Shown here one piece after another: positions 55,445-64,000 of a stretch of 64,000 nt of DNA (position 1 is the stretch's first letter; each line of letters starts with the position of its first letter). Below the pieces are notes generated by a model. It did no database searches, was not told where the DNA came from, and saw nothing but the letters and a program-made list of their open reading frames with translations. Source of the DNA: Callipepla californica brunnescens (taxonomy: Eukaryota; Chordata; Aves; Galliformes; Odontophoridae); contig JALIRH010000049.1 in the NCBI GenBank assembly GCA_023055505.1, positions 1,550,001 to 1,614,000 on the forward strand. The letters run 5' to 3'. The position numbers and the translations under genes are program-made.

Positions 55445-58400
55445 ATGGTCCCATCGATCCCTATGGCCCCATTGAATTCCTATGGCCCCATTGATCCCTA
55501 TTGCCCCGCTGATTCCTATGGCACCAATGATCCCTATGGTCTCACTGAGTTCTATGGCCCCATTGATCCCTATGGCCCCATTGATTCCTATGTTCCCTTT
55601 GATCCTTATGGCCCCATTGAGTCCTATGGCCCCATTGATTCCTATGGCCCCATTGATTCCTATGGTCCCATTGATCCCTATGGCCCCATTGATTCCTATG
55701 GCCCCACTCATCCCTATGGCCCCTTTGAGTTCTATGGCCTCATTTATTTCTACGGCCCTATTGATCCCTATGGCCCCATTGATTTCTATGGCCCCATCGA
55801 TCCCTATGTCCCCTTTGATCCCTATGGCCCCAATGATTCCTATGGCCCCATTGATTCCTATGGTCCCATTGGTCCCTATGGCCCCATTGATTCCTATGGT
55901 CCCATTGATCCCTATGGTCCCATTGATCCCTATGGCCCCATTGATCCTTATGGCCCCATTGATTCCTATGGCCCCACTCATCCCTATGGCCCCTTTGAGT
56001 TCTCTGGCCCCATTGATTCCTATAACCCTATTGATCCCTATGGCCCCATTGTGTTCTATGGCCCCATTCATTCCTATGGCCCCATTGATTCCTAGGGTCC
56101 CATTGTTTCCTGTGGCCCCATTGATCCCTATGGCCCCATTGAGTTCTATGGCCCCATTGATTCCTATGGCCCCATTGATCCCTATGTTCCCATTGATCGC
56201 TGTGGCCCCATTGATTCCTATTATACCATTGATCACTATGGTCTCATTGATCCCTATGGCCCCATTGATCCCGAAGGCCCCATTGAGCTCTATGGTCCCT
56301 TTGATTCCTATGGCCCAATTGATCCTTATGGCCCCATTGATTCCTATGTCCCCATTGATTCCTATGGCCCCATTGATCCCTATGCCCCCATTGATTCCTC
56401 TGGTCCCTTTGATTCCTATGGCCCCATCGATCTCTATGGTCCCTTTGATCCCTATGGCCCTTTGATTCCTATGGCCCCACTCATCCCTATGGCCCCTTTG
56501 AGTTCTATGGCCCCATTGATTCCTATGGCCCTATTAATCCCTATGGCCCCTTTGAGATCTATGGTCCCATTGATTCCTATGGCCCTATTGATTTCTATGG
56601 CCCCATTGTTTCCTGTGGCCCCATTGATTCCTAAGGCCCCATTGAGTTCTATGGCTCCATTGATTCCTATGGCCCCATTGATCCCTATGGTCTCATTGAT
56701 CCCTATGACCCCATTGATCCCTATGGCCCCATTGAGTTCTCTGGCCCCATTGATTCCTATGGTCCCATTGATCCCTATGGCCCCATTGAATTCCTATGGT
56801 CCCATCGATCCCTATGGCCCCATTGAATTCCTATGGCCCCATTGATCCCTATTGCCCCGCTGATTCCTATGGCACCAATGATCCCTATGGTCTCACTGAG
56901 TTCTATGGCCCCATTGATCCCTATGGCCCCATTGATTCCTATGTTCCCTTTGATCCTTATGGCCCCATTGAGTTCTATGGCCCCATTGATTCCTATGGCC
57001 CCATTGATTCCTATGGTCCCATTGATCCTTATGGCCCCATTGATTCCTATGGCCCCACTCATCCCTATGGCCCGTTTGAGTTCTATGGCCTAATTTATTC
57101 CTACGGCCCTATTGATCCCTATGGCCCCATTGATTTCTATGGCCCCATCGATCCCTATGTCCCCTTTGATCCCTATGGCCCCAATGATTCCTATGGCCCC
57201 ATTGATTCCTATGTTCCCATTGGTCCCTATGGCCCCATTGATTCCTATGGTCCCATTGATCCCTATGGTCCCATTGATCCCTATGGCCCCATTGATCCTT
57301 ATGGCCCCATTGATTCCTATGGCCCCACTCATCCCTATGGCCCCTTTGAGTTCTCTGGCCCCATTGATTCCTATAACCCTATTGATCCCTATGGCCCCAT
57401 TGTGTTCTATGGCCCCATTCATTCCTATGGCCCCATTGATTCCTAGGGTCCCATTGTTTCCTGTGGCCCCATTGATCCCTATGGCCCCATTGAGTTCTAT
57501 GGCCCCATTGATTCCTATGGCCCCATTGATCCCTATGTTCCCATTGATCGCTGTGGCCCCATTGATTCCTATTATACCATTGATCACTATGGTCTCATTG
57601 ATTCCTATGGCCCCATTTATCCCGAAGGCCCCATTGAGCTCTATGGTCCCTTTGATTCCTATGTCCCAATTGATCCTTATGGCCCCATTGATTCCTATGT
57701 CCCCATTGATTCCTATGGTCCCATTGGTCCCTATGGCCACATTGATTCCTATGGTCCCATTGATCCCTATGTACCCATTGAGTTCTATGGTCCCATTGAT
57801 CCCTATGGCCCCATTGATCCCTATGGCTCCTTTGATTCCTATTGCCCCATTGATTCCTATGATCCCATTGATCCCTATGGCCCCATTGATCCCTATGGCC
57901 CCAACGATCACTATGGCCCCATTGAGTTCTATGCCCTTATTGAGTTCTATGGCCCCATTGATTCCTATGGTCCCATTGATTCCTATGGTACCACTGATCC
58001 CTATGGCCCCTTTAATACCTATGGCCCTATTGATCCCTATGGCCCCATTGATCCCTATGGCATCATTGATTCCTATAACCCCATTGATTCCTAAGGTCCC
58101 AATGGTCCCTATGGCCCCATTGATTCCTATGGTCCCATTGATCCCTATGGCCCCATTGAGTTCTATGGCCCCATTGATCCCTATGTCCCCATTGATCCCT
58201 ATGGCTCCATTGATTCCTATGACCCCATTGATTCCTATGGTCCCACTGATCCCCATGGCCCCATTGAACCCTATGGCCCCATCGATCCCTATGGCCCCAT
58301 TGAGTTCTATGCCCCCATTGAGTTCTATGGCCCCATTGATTCCTATGGCCCCATTGATCCCGAAGGCCCCATTGAGCTCTATGGCCCCATTGATTCCTAT

Positions 58401-58992
58401 GGCCCCATTGATTCCTATGGCTCCTTTGATTCCTATGGCCCCTTATATTCCTATGGTCCCATTGATCCCTATGACCCCATTGATCCCTATGGCCCCATCG
58501 ATCCCTATGGCACCATTGAGTTCGATGCCCTCATTGAGTTCTATGGCCCCATTGATTCCTATGGCCCTATTGATTCCTATGGCCCCATTGATCCCTATGC
58601 CCCCATTGATTCCTCTGGTCCCTTTGATTCCTATGGCCCCATCGATCTCTATGGTCCCTTTGATCCCTATGGCCCTTTGATTCCTATGGCCCCACTCATC
58701 CCTATGGCCCCTTTGAGTTCTATGGCCCCATTGATTCCTATGGCCCTATTGATCCCTATGGCCCCTTTGAGTTCTATGGTCCCATTGATTCCTATGGCCC
58801 TATTGATTTCTATGGCCCCATTGTTTCCTGTGGCCCCATTGATCCCTAAGGCCCCATTGAGTTCTATGGCTCCATTGATTCCTATGGCCCCATTGATCCC
58901 TATGGTCTCATTGATCCCTATGGCCCCATTGAGCTCTCTGGCCCCATTGATTCCTATGGTCCCATTGATCCCTATGGCCCCATTGAATTCCT
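55445..58992. repeat. 3,548-bp higher-order repeat, copy 2
   Basis: This copy follows copy 1 directly. Its first part (55424-56845) and copy 3's first part (58972-60393) give the same translations in every frame I compared. Confidence 0.87.
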
Positions 58993-61895
58993 ATGGTCCC
59001 ATCGATCCCTATGGCCCCATTGAATTCCTATGGCCCCATTGATCCCTATTGCCCCGCTGATTCCTATGGCACCAATGATCCCTATGGTCTCACTGAGTTC
59101 TATGGCCCCATTGATCCCTATGGCCCCATTGATTCCTATGTTCCCTTTGATCCTTATGGCCCCATTGAGTCCTATGGCCCCATTGATTCCTATGGCCCCA
59201 TTGATTCCTATGGTCCCATTGATCCCTATGGCCCCATTGATTCCTATGGCCCCACTCATCCCTATGGCCCCTTTGAGTTCTATGGCCTCATTTATTTCTA
59301 CGGCCCTATTGATCCCTATGGCCCCATTGATTTCTATGGCCCCATCGATCCCTATGTCCCCTTTGATCCCTATGGCCCCAATGATTCCTATGGCCCCATT
59401 GATTCCTATGGTCCCATTGGTCCCTATGGCCCCATTGATTCCTATGGTCCCATTGATCCCTATGGTCCCATTGATCCCTATGGCCCCATTGATCCTTATG
59501 GCCCCATTGATTCCTATGGCCCCACTCATCCCTATGGCCCCTTTGAGTTCTCTGGCCCCATTGATTCCTATAACCCTATTGATCCCTATGGCCCCATTGT
59601 GTTCTATGGCCCCATTCATTCCTATGGCCCCATTGATTCCTAGGGTCCCATTGTTTCCTGTGGCCCCATTGATCCCTATGGCCCCATTGAGTTCTATGGC
59701 CCCATTGATTCCTATGGCCCCATTGATCCCTATGTTCCCATTGATCGCTGTGGCCCCATTGATTCCTATTATACCATTGATCACTATGGTCTCATTGATC
59801 CCTATGGCCCCATTGATCCCGAAGGCCCCATTGAGCTCTATGGTCCCTTTGATTCCTATGGCCCAATTGATCCTTATGGCCCCATTGATTCCTATGTCCC
59901 CATTGATTCCTATGGCCCCATTGATCCCTATGCCCCCATTGATTCCTCTGGTCCCTTTGATTCCTATGGCCCCATCGATCTCTATGGTCCCTTTGATCCC
60001 TATGGCCCTTTGATTCCTATGGCCCCACTCATCCCTATGGCCCCTTTGAGTTCTATGGCCCCATTGATTCCTATGGCCCTATTAATCCCTATGGCCCCTT
60101 TGAGATCTATGGTCCCATTGATTCCTATGGCCCTATTGATTTCTATGGCCCCATTGTTTCCTGTGGCCCCATTGATTCCTAAGGCCCCATTGAGTTCTAT
60201 GGCTCCATTGATTCCTATGGCCCCATTGATCCCTATGGTCTCATTGATCCCTATGACCCCATTGATCCCTATGGCCCCATTGAGTTCTCTGGCCCCATTG
60301 ATTCCTATGGTCCCATTGATCCCTATGGCCCCATTGAATTCCTATGGTCCCATCGATCCCTATGGCCCCATTGAATTCCTATGGCCCCATTGATCCCTAT
60401 TGCCCCGCTGATTCCTATGGCACCAATGATCCCTATGGTCTCACTGAGTTCTATGGCCCCATTGATCCCTATGGCCCCATTGATTCCTATGTTCCCTTTG
60501 ATCCTTATGGCCCCATTGAGTTCTATGGCCCCATTGATTCCTATGGCCCCATTGATTCCTATGGTCCCATTGATCCCTATGGCCCCATTGATTCCTATGG
60601 CCCCACTCATCCCTATGGCCCGTTTGAGTTCTATGGCCTCATTTATTCCTACGGCCCTATTGATCCCTATGGCCCCATTGATTTCTATGGCCCCATCGAT
60701 CCCTATGTCCCCTTTGATCCCTATGGCCCCAATGATTCCTATGGCCCCATTGATTCCTATGTTCCCATTGGTCCCTATGGCCCCATTGATTCCTATGGTC
60801 CCATTGATCCCTATGGTCCCATTGATCCCTATGGCCCCATTGATCCTTATGGCCCCATTGATTCCTATGGCCCCACTCATCCCTATGGCCCCTTTGAGTT
60901 CTCTGGCCCCATTGATTCCTATAACCCTATTGATCCCTATGGCCCCATTGTGTTCTATGGCCCCATTCATTCCTATGGCCCCATTGATTCCTAGGGTCCC
61001 ATTGTTTCCTGTGGCCCCATTGATCCCTATGGCCCCATTGAGTTCTATGGCCCCATTGATTCCTATGGCCCCATTGATCCCTATGTTCCCATTGATCGCT
61101 GTGGCCCCATTGATTCCTATTATACCATTGATCACTATGGTCTCATTGATTCCTATGGCCCCATTGATCCCGAAGGCCCCATTGAGCTCTATGGTCCCTT
61201 TGATTCCTATGTCCCAATTGATCCTTATGGCCCCATTGATTCCTATGTCCCCATTGATTCCTATGGTCCCATTGGTCCCTATGGCCACATTGATTCCTAT
61301 GGTCCCATTGATCCCTATGTACCCATTGAGTTCTATGGCCCCATTGATCCCTATGGCCCCATTGATCCCTATGGCTCCATTGATTCCTATTGCCCCATTG
61401 ATTCCTATGATCCCATTGATCCCTATGGCCCCATTGATCCCTAAGGCCCCAACGATCACTATGGCCCCATTGAGTTCTATGCCCTTATTGAGTTCTATGG
61501 CCCCATTGATTCCTATGGTCCCATTGATTCCTATGGTACCACTGATCCCTATGGCCCCTTTAATACCTATGGCCCTATTGATCCCTATGGCCCCATTGAT
61601 CCCTATGGCATCATTGATTCCTATAACCCCATTGATTCCTAAGGTCCCAATGGTCCCTATGGCCCCATTGATTCCTATGGTCCCATTGATCCCTATGGCC
61701 CCATTGAGTTCTATGGCCCCATTGATCCCTATGTCCCCATTGATCCCTATGGCTTCATTGATTCCTATGACCCCATTGATTCCTATGGTCCCACTGATCC
61801 CTATGGCCCCATTGATCCCTATGGCCCCATCGATCCCTATGGCCCCATTGAGTTCTATGCCCCCATTGAGTTCTATGGCCCCATTGATTCCTATG
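58993..61895. repeat. 3,548-bp higher-order repeat, partial copy 3
   Basis: This copy matches copy 2 for about 2.9 kb. After about 60.4 kb differences appear, for example TAATTT versus TCATTT near 60.64 kb and an altered unit near 61.44 kb. The match is lost near 61.9 kb (corresponding to about 58.35 kb). Confidence 0.8.
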
Positions 61896-64000
61896 GCCCC
61901 ATTGATTCCTATGGCCCCATTGATTCCTACGGTCCCATTAATTCCTATGGCCCCATTGATCCCTATGGCCCCATTGATTCCTATGGCCCCATTGATCCCT
62001 ATGGCCCCTTTGATTCCTATGGCCCTATTGATCTTTATGGCCCCATTGAGTTCTATGTCCCCATTCATTCCTATGGTCCCATTGATTCCAAGGGTCCCAT
62101 TGATTCCTGTGACCCCATTAATCCCTATGGCCCCATTGAGTTCTATGGCACCATTGATACCTATGGCCGCATTGATTCCTCTGACCACATTGACTATTAT
62201 GGTCTCATTGATTCCTATGGCCCCATTGACTCCTATGGCCCCATTGATTTCTATGGCCCCATCGATCTCTATGGCCCCATTGATCCCTATGGCCCCATTG
62301 ATTCCTATGTCCCCATTGATTACTATGGTCCCATTGGTCCCTATGACCCCATTGATTTTTATGGTCCCATTGATCCCTATGGCCCCATTGAGTTCTATGT
62401 CCCCATTGATCCCTATGGCCCCATTTTATACCTATTGTTCCATTGATTCCTTAGCCCCATTGATTCCTATGTTCCCATTGATCCCTATGGCCCCTTTGAT
62501 CCCTATGGCCCCATTGATTCCTATGGCCACATCGATCTCTATGGCCCCATTGATCCCTATGGCCCCATTGATCCCTACGGCTCCATTGATTCCTATGGCC
62601 CCATTGATTCCTATGGTCCCATTGATCTCTATGGCCCCATCGATCCCTATGGCACCATTGAGTTCTATGCCCTCATTGAGCTCTATGGCCCCATTCATTC
62701 CTATGGCCCCTTTGATTCCTATGGCCCCATTGATCCCTATGGCCCCATTGATTCCTATGGCCCCATTGATTCCTATGGCTCCATCGATCTCTATGGTCCC
62801 TTTGATCCCTATGGCCCCATTGATTCCTAGGCCCCACTCATCCCTATGGCCCCTTTGTGTTCTATGGCCCCATTGATTCCTATGGCCCTATTGATCCCTA
62901 TGGCCCCTTTGAGTTCTATGTCCCCATTGATTCCTATGGCCCCATTTATTCCTATGGTCCCATTGAACCCTATGAAGCCATTGATCCCTATGGCCCCATC
63001 GATCCCTATGGCCCCTTTGATCCCTATGGCCCCTTTGATACCTATGGCCCCTTTGATCCCTATGGCCCCATCGATCCCTACGGCCCCATTGAGTTCTATG
63101 CCCAAATTGAGTTCTATGGCCCCATTGATTCTTATGGCCCCATTGATTCCTATGGCCCCATTGATCCCTATGGCCCCATTGATTCCTATGGCCCCATTGA
63201 TTCCTATGGTCCCATTGATCCCTATAGCGTCATTGATCCCTATGGCCCCATTGAGTTCTTTAACCCCATTGAGTTCTATGCCCACATTGATTCCTATGGC
63301 CCCATTGACTCCTGTGGCCCCATTGATTCCTATGGCCCCACTGATTCCTATGGTCCCATTGATCCCTATGGCGCCTTTGATTCCTATGGCCCCATCGATC
63401 ACTATGGTCCCTTTGAGTTCTATGGCCCCATTGATCCCTGTGGCCCCATTGATTCCTATGGTCCCATTGATTCCTACGGTGCCTTTGATCCCTATGGCCC
63501 CATTGATACCTATGGCAATATTGATCCCTATGGCCCCATTGATCCCTATGGCCCCATTGATTCCTATAACCCCATTGATTCCTATGGTCCCTATGGTCCC
63601 TATGGCCCCATTGATTCCTATGGTCCCATTGATCCCTATGGCCCCATTGATCCCTATGGCCCCATTGATCCCCATGGCTCCATTGATTCCTATGGCCCCA
63701 TTGATTCCTATGGTCCCATTGGTCCCTATGACCCCATTGATTCCTATGGTCCCATTGATCCCTATGGCCCCATTGAGTTCTATGTCCCCATTGACCCCTA
63801 TGGCCCCATTGATCCCTTTGGCTCCATTGATTCCTAAGGCCCCATTGATTCCTATGGTCCCATTGATCCCTATGGCCCCATTGATCCCTATGGCTCCATC
63901 GATCCCTATGGCCCGATTGAGTTCTATGCCCAATTTGATTCTTATGGCCCCATTGATTCCTGTGTCCCCATTGATTCCTATGGCCCCATCGATCTCTATG
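61896..64000. repeat. Right-edge domain, related to older left-family material
   Basis: After the 3,548-bp copies end, the unit order changes. About 63.0-63.8 kb resembles the 24.0-24.5 kb part of the left family, and 63.56-63.97 kb resembles 30.60-31.01 kb, including a shared odd unit with TTTGATTCTTAT. The array runs off the window still in phase. Confidence 0.65.

Larger units (their letters stand above)
4031..64000. repeat. 18-bp tandem repeat (minisatellite/satellite), about 3,330 units
   Basis: The consensus unit is GGCCCCATTGATTCCTAT, repeated head to tail in one orientation from the first unit (4031-4048) to the window edge. Common variants change base 3 (C/T), base 7 (A/T), base 9 (T/C, creating ATCGAT) and the tail, which falls into discrete classes GATTCC, GATCCC and GAGTTC. 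Nearly all units are exactly 18 bp. Rare 17-, 19- and 22-bp units change the reading phase. The consensus is 50% G+C with twice as much C as G on this strand. I found no insertion of other sequence. Because 18 is a multiple of 3 and four frames lack stops, both strands carry very long open frames encoding hexapeptide repeats. These are by-products of the repeat, with no start context, splicing or single preferred frame. The array is truncated by the window. Confidence 0.98.

Noticed and set aside
60323..62188. Reverse open frame of 621 codons of GINGAI repeats
   Set aside because: Same cause: the reverse complement of the unit is open in two frames. Similar frames occur all along the array, and neither strand shows a favoured coding frame.
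4031..64000. Array as the coding region of a silk-, elastin- or collagen-like repeat protein
   Set aside because: Variation falls on all three codon positions, TAA and TAG variants are frequent in the YGPIDS frame, and phase-shifting units are not repaired. No non-repeat terminal domain is in view.
4031..64000. CRISPR array
   Set aside because: There are no unique spacers. Repeats are directly adjacent, the unit is 18 bp, and the context is vertebrate.
4031..64000. Canonical G-quadruplex array
   Set aside because: Each unit has only one run of four G on the reverse strand, with loops of about 14 nt, longer than usual for stable quadruplexes.

Overview
The window looks like bird genomic DNA, most likely galliform. 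The only recognisable gene is a broken olfactory receptor whose frame resembles the bird-expanded OR14-like (gamma-c) receptors. There is no bacterial gene organisation, and a vertebrate-type LTR appears to lie beside the array. The organism call is an inference from that receptor family.

Layout. Bases 1-2225 are single-copy-looking DNA with no gene I can recognise. Bases 2226-3195 hold an intronless olfactory receptor pseudogene. It has a good N-terminal third in one frame and a good C-terminal two thirds in another, joined by a pyrimidine-rich tract about 13 nt too long. Bases 3196-3597 are plain flank with one AATAAA. Bases 3598-3888 have the shape of a solo endogenous-retrovirus LTR (TGT...ACA ends, imperfect 5-bp flanking repeat, GC box, E-box, AGTAAA). 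Bases 3889-4030 are a short C/T-rich linker ending in a perfect 9-bp inverted repeat at the array edge.

From 4031 to the last base, about 60 kb (94% of the window) is one uninterrupted tandem array of an 18-bp unit, consensus GGCCCCATTGATTCCTAT, always in the same orientation, about 3,330 units. I saw no transposon or gene inside it, and the right end lies beyond the window. The many long reading frames (up to 1,374 codons) arise because 18 is divisible by 3 and the consensus has stops in only two of six frames. They read as hexapeptide repeats (MAPLIP and YGPIDS forward, GINGAI and HRNQWG reverse), and I do not annotate them as genes.

The array is organised at a second level. Variant units recur in the same order at long spacings. 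A left family (about 5.7-30.5 kb) repeats at 7,342, 6,371 and 6,874 bp. A right family (about 34.7-61.9 kb) contains repeats at 6,009/6,012, 6,688, 2,391 and 3,548 bp plus an older 12.7-kb duplication. The 3,548-bp copies between about 53.2 and 60.3 kb look identical. At the left edge (4.3-5.3 kb) and right edge (63.5-64.0 kb) are older relatives of the sequence near 31-33 kb, so the locus appears to have grown by nested duplications of different ages. The satellite and its higher-order structure are the most interesting content. I do not recognise the 18-bp unit as one of the named chicken satellites I know of, but no database search was possible.
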